64,000 bases of DNA. Source: Brevibacillus humidisoli. Its GTDB lineage: Bacteria; Bacillota; Bacilli; Brevibacillales; Brevibacillaceae. The stretch spans positions 3,305,970-3,369,969 of the forward strand of contig NZ_CP087263.1 in the NCBI RefSeq assembly GCF_020923435.1. The letters run 5' to 3'. The position numbers were made by a program, and so were the translations under genes. Shown here piece after piece: positions 45,067-54,203 of this stretch (positions within the stretch are counted from its first letter, which is position 1; every line of letters starts with the position of its first letter). Under the pieces are notes generated by a model that worked only from the letters and a program-made list of their open reading frames with translations, searched no databases and was not told the origin of the DNA.

Positions 45067-45197
45067 AGCCGTACGATCTGAAGTTTTTAGTCCTGATATT
45101 GACAGTTTATGACGATCCATCACATATGTCAACTGAATGTAATGAAAAACTTCACAATCCCGCATTTAACCCGATAGAGATAGACAGATCCTTAGAA

Positions 45198-45222
45198 TTG
45201 ATGTTATATTATATAACATCAA
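45198..45222. promoter_or_regulatory. TnrA/GlnR-type nitrogen control palindrome
   Basis: A perfect palindrome with 12-bp arms is centred on 45210. Its core TGTTATATTATATAACA (45202-45218) matches the TnrA/GlnR consensus TGTNAN7TNACA exactly. It lies between divergent nasA and the ANTAR gene, 24 bp before the latter, and could control both promoters in response to nitrogen supply. Confidence 0.75.
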
Positions 45223-45245
45223 ACTGCGGCAGGAGGTATGTTTCA

Positions 45246-45827
45246 TTGATACACTCCATCCTGATCATTACCGAGTCTCTGCCCGTTCAGCCCATCGCCG
45301 AAAGTCTGCAATCTGCAGCATACTCGGTAACACATGTCACGATGAAAGAAGAGACTGCAAAATACATGGCAGAAGTGCAGGCCATCGTCGTTGCTGCCCC
45401 ATTTGCCTCCTTCTCCACCATCGGTCGCCCGCTATATGAACGTTGTGACATGCCTCTCTTCTGGTGGTGCGGCGAACAACAATCTCTGCCCGATGCAGCA
45501 GCCGCCATCACCTGCGACGGCTTACTCTTTCCCACGATGAATTCACAGCAGATCAAATGGACGTTTCAGGTTGGCGCCACTCATTATGCGCAGCGATTGC
45601 AGTTTGAACAGGAGCGGAGGTATTTGCAGCTTCGTCTCGAGGAGCGAAAATGGATCGATCAAGCTAAGCGTATTCTCTGTGAATTAAAGAAATTCTCTGA
45701 AGATGAGGCATATTCCTTCTTGCGCCAACAAGCGATGAACGAACGAAAAAAAATGGTGGATGTAGCGCGCTCGATTGTCAATGTGTATCGGCTGATTCAC
45801 GACGAACCCGCGAAAAGGGGGAAGTGA
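45246..45827 (+). CDS. ANTAR antiterminator with pseudo-receiver domain (NasT-like)
   Basis: About 193 residues. The start is TTG at 45246, 8 bp after GGAGGT; the ATG between them is in another frame. Residues 1-115 look like a receiver fold (IHSILIITESLPVQPIAESL), but the strand that should end in the phospho-acceptor Asp reads VQAIVVAAPF, so phosphorylation is unlikely. Residues about 125-185 are an ANTAR RNA-binding domain (RKWIDQAKRILCELKKFSED, AYSFLRQQAMNERKKM, VARSIVNVYRLI). ANTAR proteins stop terminator formation by binding hexaloop hairpins, and such a hairpin precedes divergent nasA. It is 2 bp from the TrpD-like gene, so both are one operon. Confidence 0.8.
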   Translation: MIHSILIITESLPVQPIAESLQSAAYSVTHVTMKEETAKYMAEVQAIVVAAPFASFSTIGRPLYERCDMPLFWWCGEQQSLPDAAAAITCDGLLFPTMNSQQIKWTFQVGATHYAQRLQFEQERRYLQLRLEERKWIDQAKRILCELKKFSEDEAYSFLRQQAMNERKKMVDVARSIVNVYRLIHDEPAKRGK

Positions 45828-45829
45828 CT

Positions 45830-46870
45830 ATGTTCGAATTGCTGAAAGAAGTGGGCCGTGGCAAACGGGGAGCGAAAGACTTAACCTATGACCAGGCTGC
45901 TATGGCTGCGGAGATGTTTCTCAACGGCACGGCGACAACAGCACAAATCAGCGCATTCTTGATGGCAGAGCGGATCAAGACGGAATCGGTAGAGGAGATA
46001 TTGGCGTTTATCGATGTGTATCGACGAGATGCTTTTCTGTATCCGATGCCGACCAGTCTCGACTGTGCCGGTCCTTATGACGGACGTCGGGCATCGTTTC
46101 TGGTTACGCTGCCGGCTGCCTTCGTGCTAAGTGCCTGCGGCCTGCCGGTCACGCTTCACAGTAGTCCATCCCTCCCACCCAAGTGGGGAGTGACCCTGTT
46201 GGATGTGATGCGGCTGCTCCACATCCCGTTTGAAAACAAGAAGGCTCTCTGCCTGGCCGCTGCCGAAAGTGGAGTGCTGTTCATCCCTACGGAGGACTGG
46301 TGTCCCGCTTTGCATCGGCTTCGTCCTCTACGGATGGAGATTGGCGTGCGGACCCTGTTCAATACGGTGGAGAAGCTGCTGCGCCTCTCTGATCCGTCCT
46401 CTGTGACTGTAGGCGTATTTCACGGCACAGCTTTGGAAAAAGCCGCACAGCTGCTGATCAGGCTGGGGATAAAAAGAGGGATCGTCGTTCAGGGCATGGA
46501 AGGATCAGAAGACGTAACCGTTAGCAGACGGACCCGTACCCTGCTCATCCAGGAGGGGCATAGCGAGCCGTATATGGTTGAACCGGCACTGCTCGGCTTG
46601 CAGACTGAGCTCCCGGACGTGATCTGGACTGCGGAACGTCAACTGCAAACGACGATAGCGGTTTTGAACGGAGAAGCAGAGCAAGCTTATCACAACCTGG
46701 TACTGCTCAACAGCGCCCTGCGCCTCTGGGGTGCCGGACACGCCGACACACTGGCTGAAGGGGTAGAGATGGCCAGCCATGCCCTTGATGCAGGCCTGGC
46801 TTTGGAACAATACCACCGATGGCTGAATACCGTTTGTACGGGGTCAAGTCGGCCGACTCACCTCTCGTGA
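45830..46870 (+). CDS. TrpD/YbiB-like glycosyltransferase-family protein, nitrate-operon partner
   Basis: A 346-residue protein with the fold marks of anthranilate phosphoribosyltransferases: an N-terminal helical part (LTYDQAAMAAEMFLNGTATTAQISAFLMAERIK) and AGPYDGRRASFLVTLPAAFVLSACG. The phosphoribosyl-binding GTGGD is replaced by AGPYDG, and no trp genes are near, so catalysis of tryptophan synthesis is unlikely. It follows the ANTAR gene by 2 bp, with GGGGG as ribosome site. A role as ligand sensor or regulator of the ANTAR protein, as NasS serves NasT, is an inference. The 3' end overlaps the convergent GGDEF gene by 13 bp. Confidence 0.75.
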   Translation: MFELLKEVGRGKRGAKDLTYDQAAMAAEMFLNGTATTAQISAFLMAERIKTESVEEILAFIDVYRRDAFLYPMPTSLDCAGPYDGRRASFLVTLPAAFVLSACGLPVTLHSSPSLPPKWGVTLLDVMRLLHIPFENKKALCLAAAESGVLFIPTEDWCPALHRLRPLRMEIGVRTLFNTVEKLLRLSDPSSVTVGVFHGTALEKAAQLLIRLGIKRGIVVQGMEGSEDVTVSRRTRTLLIQEGHSEPYMVEPALLGLQTELPDVIWTAERQLQTTIAVLNGEAEQAYHNLVLLNSALRLWGAGHADTLAEGVEMASHALDAGLALEQYHRWLNTVCTGSSRPTHLS

Positions 46871-47514
46871 CACTTCGATTTTTTTGTCTTGCAGCGATAC
46901 ATGTTGCGGTCGGCAATCTTGATCAAGCCATGCAGATCGTCATCTTGATCGGGATAGATCGCCGTACCAATCGAGAGAGAAACCGGAATTTTCAGTACCT
47001 CTGTCATCACCAACAAATCGTGTTCCACTGCTTGGAGTATCTGTCGCAATCTCTCTTCACTCGAGTAGTGCCCGATCCATAGGAACTCATCGCCTCCCCA
47101 GCGGGCGACCAAATCGTTCTTGCCTGCAAATTGAATCAGCACCTCGCCAATTGTTACCAGCACTTCGTCGCCCGTTTGGTGGCCATATCGGTCATTGATC
47201 GATTTGAAATTGTCGCAATCGATCATCAAGACAAAGCACTTTTTTCCAGCTTTGTTGGCAGCAGCAGTCAATTTGGCGAATGATTGAATCATGTACCTGC
47301 GATTATACAAATTGGTGAGCATGTCTTTTTCCGCCAGAAATGCTGCTTGATCGAACTTCCTCCCTATCCAGTAGGCCAAAAAGAACCATACGGGATAACC
47401 GAGTATCCCTACTGGATGCACTGGTCCTCCTAAGGAATAGGTGAAGTAGACCACAAAAAGAGAATGGGTGAAGATGGCCAGACTGACTGCTGTAGTCCTT
47501 CCTTTGTATCTCAT
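46858..47514 (-). CDS. membrane-bound diguanylate cyclase
   Basis: A 218-residue protein. Two membrane helices (about residues 8-50) lead into a GGDEF domain with DMLTNLYNRRYM, the metal-binding DCDNFKSINDRYGH and the active-site ARWGGDEFLWIG. SLSIGTAIYPDQ and IADRNMYRCKTKKSK complete it. It makes cyclic di-GMP from two GTP. No clear inhibitory RxxD site is seen before the motif. It has no sensor domain beyond the membrane part and no partner nearby. Confidence 0.9.
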   Translation of the reverse strand: MRYKGRTTAVSLAIFTHSLFVVYFTYSLGGPVHPVGILGYPVWFFLAYWIGRKFDQAAFLAEKDMLTNLYNRRYMIQSFAKLTAAANKAGKKCFVLMIDCDNFKSINDRYGHQTGDEVLVTIGEVLIQFAGKNDLVARWGGDEFLWIGHYSSEERLRQILQAVEHDLLVMTEVLKIPVSLSIGTAIYPDQDDDLHGLIKIADRNMYRCKTKKSKCHER

Positions 47515-47726
47515 ATCGACCCACTCTCCTTTTCTGCCTGACTGTCATGTGCCATGTGGGCGAACCAGCAGCGAATCTGCTTTTCCATATGACGTAGAAG
47601 AAATCGTATATGGCCTTTTCCTCAATCCATTCCCTTCTTTCCACTGTTGCAAAACCAGATTATACGCTGCCTGCTACAGAAAAAAGCGGTTTGCAGCGAA
47701 AATTTCTCTTGCTGATATCGCTTGAT

Positions 47727-48620
47727 TCAACGGCCGGTCATGTTAGCGGCACTCCGGCTGTTCTGCCTCTGCCCCGCAGCTGTCCAATTGACCAGAAAGA
47801 TCCCGATGAATATAAGCAGTCCCCCCACGTATACATACCACTCCACCACTTCGCCCAGTATCATCCAGCCCGAGAGCACTCCAAAAAACGGGGCTAAAAA
47901 GAGAAACGCGCTGGTCCTGCCGGGATCACCTCGGTGCAACAAGTAAAACCACACGGCAAACTGAACAATGGAGGCCATGATGGCAAGATAGAGAACGATC
48001 AACATAGATGCTGGGGTGATGGTCAGCTTCGTTGGCTCTAGGGTTGCCCCTGCCACAAGCAACAGCAGACCACCAAACAACATCTGATAAGCCGTCAACA
48101 CCCACACGTCAAATCGATCCCCCCACACCTTAATCAAAATGGTGGCGATTGACCAGCAAACCGCGGAGCCCAGCCCCAGGATGGTTCCCGCTTTCCACTG
48201 CAGATGAAGCCCAAGGGTAACCGCTACCCCGACGCATCCAATCAGAACCCCCAGCCATTGGCTGAAGCGGTATCTGGTTCCGAGAAACAGCGTACCCCAA
48301 ATGACGACCAGAAGTGGATTGATAAAGGTGAGGATGGAACTCTCCCCAGCCGTGATGGTCCGCAGACTTAAAAAGATACAGCCCATTACACCAGCTGTTT
48401 GAAAGAAGCCGATCAGACAAATTCTCGCCCAATCAGGGGCAGAAGCAGGCAATGGTCGTTTCATCACCCAGACTGCCATCAACAGGCCGGCCAGCGTGAA
48501 GCGGCATCCCGCCAACAGAAGCGGGGACATGTAGGCCAACCCCATCTTGCCAACGGTAAAGGAGGAACCCATAAGCGAAGTGGTCAACAGAACGAGACCC
48601 ATGTACATGATAGGATTCAT
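47727..48620 (-). CDS. EamA/DMT-family transporter
   Basis: A 297-residue inner-membrane protein with ten predicted helices in two EamA repeats (LLTTSLMGSSFTVGKMGLAYM; WSIATILIKVWGDRF). The family exports amino acids, metabolites or drugs. The ATG overlaps the TGA of the upstream DUF389 gene as ATGA, and GGAGAG precedes it, so the genes are translationally coupled. Substrate unknown. Confidence 0.87.
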   Translation of the reverse strand: MNPIMYMGLVLLTTSLMGSSFTVGKMGLAYMSPLLLAGCRFTLAGLLMAVWVMKRPLPASAPDWARICLIGFFQTAGVMGCIFLSLRTITAGESSILTFINPLLVVIWGTLFLGTRYRFSQWLGVLIGCVGVAVTLGLHLQWKAGTILGLGSAVCWSIATILIKVWGDRFDVWVLTAYQMLFGGLLLLVAGATLEPTKLTITPASMLIVLYLAIMASIVQFAVWFYLLHRGDPGRTSAFLFLAPFFGVLSGWMILGEVVEWYVYVGGLLIFIGIFLVNWTAAGQRQNSRSAANMTGR

Positions 48621-49788
48621 GTTTCTCTCTCCATTTCTTGCAATCTCTTCAACTGATGTTTACCGACACCTCTGTATGTACCAAGTATAGCTGAAGGATC
48701 TCTCCATGCCTGTCGAAATATGATTTCATGATCATAGCCAGTCCGGATGACTGCATCTGGCTCAGCGGTGTAACTCCATGGATGGCTGTATATCATCGCC
48801 AGTACGAGCAGCAGAACGATGACACCGATCAGAAGCAATGCATACATTCTTGAGACGAAGGCCCGCTCGGCCTGCTCCTGCTCAACAGGGCGAATTCCGG
48901 AGATGATAAATACGATCACCGCAGACAACAGGATGCTGCTGATATTGACGAACAGCAGCAGCATCGCTTCATACGCTTCATACCACATCGCTGCCCCCAG
49001 CGTCATTCCAAGCACGACCACGGGCGGCAGCAGAGCGACCGAGACCATCACCCCGACCAAAGCACCAGAAAATCGTTTCAGCATAGAGATGGCACCCGCT
49101 GCCCCGGCAGACAAGGCCAACACCAAATCGTACATATCGACTGTCGTCCGTGCGGTAAACTCCTGGCTGTACTGTGGAACCCCGACCATCGTTCCCCCTG
49201 CAATCGACAGTGCCAGAACCAGCAGCCCACCCGTGGCGATGGTCACAAATGAACGAAAAGCCATTCGAAAATCACCGAGGACAGAGGCAAACGCCAGCGC
49301 AATAACCGGTCCCAACAGCGGGGCGATCACCATGCCGCCAATGCAATCGCCGCACTGTTTTTTAACAGGCCGATCATCACCACAATCGCAGCCAGCAGGG
49401 CAAATGTCAGATATGCCACGTCTAGCCCGCTTTTCGCCCCAATCTCTTCGTACAGCTCATGTCGGCTGGCCCGTTGGATCTTGATCGCTTCCTTCTCTGC
49501 ACGCTGTTGATCCCGTTTATCTTGACTCTCCTGTTTTCTGTTCATATACGATTCCACAGAAAACAGCATCACCTCAAACCCTTCTGTCCGGTTGGTCACA
49601 CTCTCCAAATAGTTGAGAATCTCCTCTGCGTTTTCTGTTTTCACCAATATTCGCATCAACTTCTGCTGTTCATTTTCTTTCGTTATCCAGTATGAGACGA
49701 GATCGAAGCTTTGTACCTTTCGGTCAATCGCAGCAAAGCAATGGCTCGGTACATATGCTTCAATCAATTGCAGCGACAACCTTCTCAC
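48617..49788 (-). pseudogene. DUF389 membrane protein gene, frameshifted
   Basis: Two adjacent frames together make one DUF389 protein. The 5' part (49788 to 49327, GTG start, 153 codons) has the N-terminal cytoplasmic domain and ends within LLKNSAAIALAAW. The 3' part (from 49333 on) starts MVIAPLLGPVIALAFAS and carries the rest of the membrane helices. Family members read through this point with a segment like AIGGMVIAPLLGP. One base appears to be missing near 49343. This may be a real inactivating mutation, a sequencing error or, less likely, programmed frameshifting. The function of DUF389 proteins is not established. Confidence 0.8.
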
Positions 49789-50051
49789 CCTTTCCTAGGT
49801 GCCTTGTTGTATACTAGGGTTTCCACTCTTTATACGTCCCAGCCATTGGCCTACTGCATACCCTGTTGAATCGCCTATCACCTTTCGCGCACCTACTTAT
49901 CCTCGCGATTTATTCAGTCAACCGCTGTCTAGACCGCGAGACGCCTCGTCGATTCTCGTTTCCTCCCATGCCGAGAGTCGTAACATACTCGATAGAGTGA
50001 ACGAATAACATAAATCAAGTATCGTCAACTGCATGGCGAGGAGGAACGTTG

Positions 50052-51527
50052 ATGCTAAGCAACATGAATCCTTCGACACTCCATCAGATGATCAAGATGA
50101 TCCAGAATGGGTTGGGAAAGACACATTTCCCGAAAAAAATCATCATTGTTGGAGCAGGCATGGCTGGACTGGTCGCCGCTTCACTGCTAAAAGAAGCTGG
50201 TCACCAGGTGATCATCCTGGAAGCATCTGATCGTGTCGGGGGACGTGTTTACACGCTGCGGTCTCCTTTTACGGAGGGTCGCTACCTCGATGCTGGAGCT
50301 ATGCGGATTCCCCATTTCCATTACCTTACTTTGGCCTACATTCAGAAATTCGGCCTGCCCATTAACCTATTTATCAACAGCACTCCCCGTGATCCACTGT
50401 ATGTGAACGGAATCAAGACCCGACGGATGGAGTATGAACGCAATCCGGACATCCTCCGGTTTCCAGTCGCCCCCGAGGAACGCGGAAAAACGGCAAGCGT
50501 ACTGGTGGATTATGCCACGAATCCAGTCGTCCGTCTGATCAACCAATACCCGCAGCATTATTGGGAGATCGTGAAAGCCTTTGATATGTACTCGATGGAT
50601 TTGTATCTGAGCTGCAATCCCTATCACCGCTCCCTATCTGTCGGTGCAATCGACATGATTAAGGTGCTACTGGCCGTAGAGGGGTTCCCGGAACTGGCCT
50701 TCCTCGAGATACTGAGAGAGCTCCTCATCTTCCAACCTCAAACGCGATTTTATGAGATCACGGGTGGGAATGATCAACTCCCGAAATCGTTTCTTCCTCA
50801 ATTGAAAGAGAACATCCTCTTCCGACATAGGCTGAGGAAAATCATCCAGCAGCCGGATAGAGTAATAATCCAAAGTACACATACGAGTACCTCGCAATCT
50901 GTTGAGATCACCGGCAACGTTGCCATCATCACCATCCCGTTCACATTATTGAACCTGGTAGAGGTTGATCCCTACGATGCGTTTTCCTACCACAAATGGA
51001 AAGCGATCCACCAACTTCACTATGTTGGCGCCTCAAAAATTGGGATTCAGTTTGAAAACAGGTTCTGGGAGGAGCAGGGGATATACGGTGGGCAGGCCGT
51101 AACCGATTTGCCGATTCGCTTCGCCTATTACCCCAGTCATGGGTTTGGAGATCGCGGCGGAGTCGTCCTGGCCAGCTATACGTGGGAAGATGACACTGCG
51201 CCTTGGAATGCACTCAGTGATCAGGATCGTGTACAGCAAGCATTGGAGAATCTCGCTGTGATTCACGGGAATCAAATCCGCGGAGAATTCGTCACTGGAA
51301 CATCCTATAGTTGGGCACAGTCTCCGTTTGCGGCAGGAGCTTTTGCCATGTTTAAACCAGGACAGGAGACAGAATTGTCTCCTTATCTCTCCGTACCGGA
51401 AGGCAGCATCTATTTTGCCGGCGAGCATACCTCCCATTATCGGGGGTGGATCCAGGGTGCGGTGGAATCCGGTATACGGGTAGCCCAACAAGTAAATAAC
51501 CTGCCGCAAACGCTGCTTGCCGAGTGA
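50052..51527 (+). CDS. flavin-containing amine/L-amino-acid oxidase
   Basis: A 491-residue FAD enzyme. The dinucleotide motif IIIVGAGMAGLVAASLLKEAG is followed by LEASDRVGGRVYTLR, then YLDAGAMRIPHFH. C-terminal FAD contacts are GSIYFAGEHTSHYRGWIQGA. Such proteins oxidise amines or L-amino acids to imines with release of hydrogen peroxide. The GAMRIP and GWIQGA segments resemble L-amino-acid oxidases more than monoamine oxidases. There is no signal peptide. The ATG at 50052 follows AGGAGG by 7 bp; an in-frame TTG just before is too close to that site. It stands alone with a strong hairpin downstream. Confidence 0.87.
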   Translation: MLSNMNPSTLHQMIKMIQNGLGKTHFPKKIIIVGAGMAGLVAASLLKEAGHQVIILEASDRVGGRVYTLRSPFTEGRYLDAGAMRIPHFHYLTLAYIQKFGLPINLFINSTPRDPLYVNGIKTRRMEYERNPDILRFPVAPEERGKTASVLVDYATNPVVRLINQYPQHYWEIVKAFDMYSMDLYLSCNPYHRSLSVGAIDMIKVLLAVEGFPELAFLEILRELLIFQPQTRFYEITGGNDQLPKSFLPQLKENILFRHRLRKIIQQPDRVIIQSTHTSTSQSVEITGNVAIITIPFTLLNLVEVDPYDAFSYHKWKAIHQLHYVGASKIGIQFENRFWEEQGIYGGQAVTDLPIRFAYYPSHGFGDRGGVVLASYTWEDDTAPWNALSDQDRVQQALENLAVIHGNQIRGEFVTGTSYSWAQSPFAAGAFAMFKPGQETELSPYLSVPEGSIYFAGEHTSHYRGWIQGAVESGIRVAQQVNNLPQTLLAE

Positions 51528-51580
51528 GGTAGTGAAGAAAGTGGACTCCCTTGGATCGAACAGCTTTATCCGCAATCTGA

Positions 51581-51605
51581 GAGCCCGGTATACAATACCG
51601 GGCTC
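51581..51605. terminator. strong hairpin between the amine oxidase gene and bdhA
   Basis: GAGCCCGGTAT and ATACCGGGCTC are perfect 11-bp arms around ACA, between two convergent genes. No T-tract follows on either side, so it is an atypical terminator or an mRNA end-stabiliser. Confidence 0.6.
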
Positions 51606-51714
51606 GGCAGAATCCAAAGCTTATTTGCGCGCCTGCACTTGACAGGGGAGGATCAAGACGATAAGGCCGTTTTTACCAACGGAAGGAAGCATCTACCGTG
51701 GAAACAAGCAAACA

Positions 51715-52779
51715 TCAAACAGAGGCAAACGGTTTAGGGGAAACAAGGATTTTAATATGGCCCTTGTTTTTTACCAATTCCTCAAACCCGCCTGCTTGAA
51801 TATCAGATAAGCGGATTTTCTTCGTGATCAAACCATCAACCTGAAACCTTCCTTCTGCAATCAGTTGAATGACGGAAGGGAAAATATCCCGATAGCCGAG
51901 GACTCCCTTCATTTGGCGCTCTTTGAGCACAAACTGATTGGGCGGTATCGATGCTGGCTTCTCCCAAATGCTCACGATGACGATTTGGCCGTTTGTGCGA
52001 GCGCTCTCGATAGCACTGAGCAATCCTTGCTCCATACCCGTCACTTCAAAACAGACGTCGGCGCCGCCACCTGTTCTCTCTTGAATCGCTTGCACCACGT
52101 CTTCCTTCGTTGGGTCAAAGACATCATGTGCTCCAAATGCCAAGGCCATTCTTTGCCGGTGTTCCGATATTTCCACACCAATGATGCGGCTAGCTCCCGC
52201 CACTCGTGCCGCTTGAATCACAAGCAGACCAATCGGTCCAGTTCCGAAGACGACACAGGTGTCCCCCGCTTTCAATTGACTTTGCCTGACTGCGTGCAAG
52301 GCAACGGCCGCCGGTTCGATCAAAGCTGCCTGTTCATCGGTCAACTCGGCGGGCAATCGGTGCACCATCTCCGCCTTTACCATGGTCATCTCGGAAAAGC
52401 CGCCGCCACCGCCGCTTAATCCATGAAAGCCAATGTGGTCACAGACGTTGTACCAACCGTTTTTACACGCCATACATTTTCCGCAGGACAAAATAGGCTC
52501 AACCGTAACCCGATCTCCCACCTCAACGTTGGTGACGCCTTGCCCCACTTCGATCACTTCACCGGAAAACTCGTGACCCAGGACAAGTGGTACGATTTCG
52601 TTGGTCAGCGGGTGAGGTTCATTGGGTAAAAAGATCGGACCGGCAAGATATTCGTGCAAATCCGTTCCGCAAATCCCGCACCAGGCAACACGAATTTTGA
52701 CCATCCCTGGTTGGATCTGCGGTTCCGGCACTTCCTCTACCCGCACATCGCGAATCCCATGCCATCGTGCTGCTTTCAT
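51715..52779 (-). CDS. bdhA: zinc-dependent (R,R)-butanediol dehydrogenase
   Basis: A 354-residue medium-chain dehydrogenase. The catalytic zinc region is WCGICGTDLHEY with GHEFSGEV, and the structural zinc cysteines are in SCGKCMACKNGWYNVCD. The NAD-binding motif is FGTGPIGLLVIQAARVAG. It interconverts 2,3-butanediol and acetoin with NAD. The start ATG at 52779 (MKAARWHG) matches BdhA; a GTG four codons earlier lacks a good site. It is the last gene behind acoA-acoB-acoC-acoL, so butanediol can be fed into acetoin cleavage. Confidence 0.88.
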   Translation of the reverse strand: MKAARWHGIRDVRVEEVPEPQIQPGMVKIRVAWCGICGTDLHEYLAGPIFLPNEPHPLTNEIVPLVLGHEFSGEVIEVGQGVTNVEVGDRVTVEPILSCGKCMACKNGWYNVCDHIGFHGLSGGGGGFSEMTMVKAEMVHRLPAELTDEQAALIEPAAVALHAVRQSQLKAGDTCVVFGTGPIGLLVIQAARVAGASRIIGVEISEHRQRMALAFGAHDVFDPTKEDVVQAIQERTGGGADVCFEVTGMEQGLLSAIESARTNGQIVIVSIWEKPASIPPNQFVLKERQMKGVLGYRDIFPSVIQLIAEGRFQVDGLITKKIRLSDIQAGGFEELVKNKGHIKILVSPKPFASV

Positions 52780-52808
52780 TTCCGACTTCACCCCATTGTT
52801 AGGATTCT

Positions 52809-54188
52809 TTAACCGTGAAGCGCTTGAACGATTGCGTTTTGTAGCGCCTCCCAGACCGCTTCCGAAAGGGTGGGATGGGCTGCTATGAAGCCTTCCATCG
52901 TATCTGCCGTCAATTCCGTATGCAGCATAACTGATCCCTGGCCGATCAACTCTGTCGCGCGCGGTCCGACGATGGTCATGCCTACGATTTGCTGATACAC
53001 CGGCTCGACGATCACTTTCACTTTGCCGATTGCCTCATGCAGAATTAACGCTTTCCCATTAGCCGAAAAGCTAAACTCGCCGATCTGAATCTCTCCGTAT
53101 TGATCCCTCGCCTGCCGCTCGGTCAACCCTACACCGGCCACCTCCGGCCACGTATAGATACAGCGGGGAACGGCGTGATAACTCACCTTTCTATCTATGC
53201 CGCTGGCATGCAGAGCGGCTGTTTCCCCTTCATGAAATGCGACATGGGCAAGCTGAACGCCGCCAACCACATCTCCGCAGGCGTAAATATGCGGAATGCT
53301 TGTCTGCATCGAGTCGTTTACCTGAATCCCATGTCTGTCGTACTGCACACCGATTCGATCCAACCCTAGTTCTTGCAGTCTTGGTTTCCGGCCAACAGAT
53401 ACCAAGACATACTCTGCCCGTATCTCTTCCACTCCATCTCCATTTTGTACAAAAGCTGTTTTCGTCTCGGTCTGCAGTTCTTGTAACGCCGCTTGAGTAT
53501 AGATGGTCACTCCAAAGGCAGCGAGCTGCTTTTGCAGCACGGCGGCGATATCAGGGTCCTCACCCGGCAAGATGTGTTCGGCCATCTCCACAATCGTCAC
53601 CTTTGTCCCCAACCTGCTGTAGATGCTGGCAAACTCGCAGCCGATTACTCCTCCCCCCACGATCAGCAAAGAAGCGGGAACCTCCGGCAGCGACATCGCG
53701 TGCCCGCTGTGAATCACCCATTCCCCGTCAAAGGGGGCAAACGGCAATTGAATCGGTTCCGAACCAGCTGCAATAATCACGCGATCCGCCTCGATCTGCA
53801 CCTCCCCGTCCTGTTTCTCCACCTGCAGCAGTCGATCGCTTCGAAATGATGCCTTGCCCTGGATCACTTCGATTTGATTCTTTTTCATTAAATAGCCGAC
53901 ACCTTGGACAAGCTTCTTCATCACTTGGCGCTTGTAATCTTGTACGCCGTTCCAGTTTACCGCCACCTCTGCTTCTGGCAGATCGATTCCGAACAGTGCG
54001 GCGCGTTTTACCTTTTCGTATGTTTCCGCGCTTTCCAACAGCGATTTCGTCGGGATGCATCCTTCATTGAGACACGTCCCGCCCAACTGCTTTTCTTCGA
54101 TCAGGATGACTCGCTGACCTCTGCGGGCCGCGGCAATCGCAGCTACGTATCCCGCCGGCCCGCCGCCGATGATTCCTACCGTATTCAC
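52809..54188 (-). CDS. acoL: dihydrolipoamide dehydrogenase of the acetoin complex (E3)
   Basis: A 459-residue flavoprotein disulfide reductase. FAD site GIIGGGPAGYVAAIAAARRG, redox-active disulfide GGTCLNEGCIPTKSLLES, NAD site LLIVGGGVIGCEFASIYSRLG and the C-terminal active-site His/Glu region EGFIAAHPTLSEAVWEA are all present. It reoxidises the lipoyl group of AcoC with NAD. The start is GTG, 5 bp after AAGGAGGG. It is 15 bp from acoC. Confidence 0.92.
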   Translation of the reverse strand: MNTVGIIGGGPAGYVAAIAAARRGQRVILIEEKQLGGTCLNEGCIPTKSLLESAETYEKVKRAALFGIDLPEAEVAVNWNGVQDYKRQVMKKLVQGVGYLMKKNQIEVIQGKASFRSDRLLQVEKQDGEVQIEADRVIIAAGSEPIQLPFAPFDGEWVIHSGHAMSLPEVPASLLIVGGGVIGCEFASIYSRLGTKVTIVEMAEHILPGEDPDIAAVLQKQLAAFGVTIYTQAALQELQTETKTAFVQNGDGVEEIRAEYVLVSVGRKPRLQELGLDRIGVQYDRHGIQVNDSMQTSIPHIYACGDVVGGVQLAHVAFHEGETAALHASGIDRKVSYHAVPRCIYTWPEVAGVGLTERQARDQYGEIQIGEFSFSANGKALILHEAIGKVKVIVEPVYQQIVGMTIVGPRATELIGQGSVMLHTELTADTMEGFIAAHPTLSEAVWEALQNAIVQALHG

Positions 54189-54203
54189 AGGCTCCCTCCT
54201 TGC

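Noticed and set aside
44968..45165. A 66-residue N-terminal extension of NasA
   Set aside because: That stretch contains the attenuator terminator and hexaloop hairpin, and a good ribosome site precedes the internal ATG.
45830..46870. Tryptophan biosynthesis trpD
   Set aside because: The phosphoribosyl-binding GTGGD motif is altered and no other trp gene is near. The operon partner is an ANTAR regulator.
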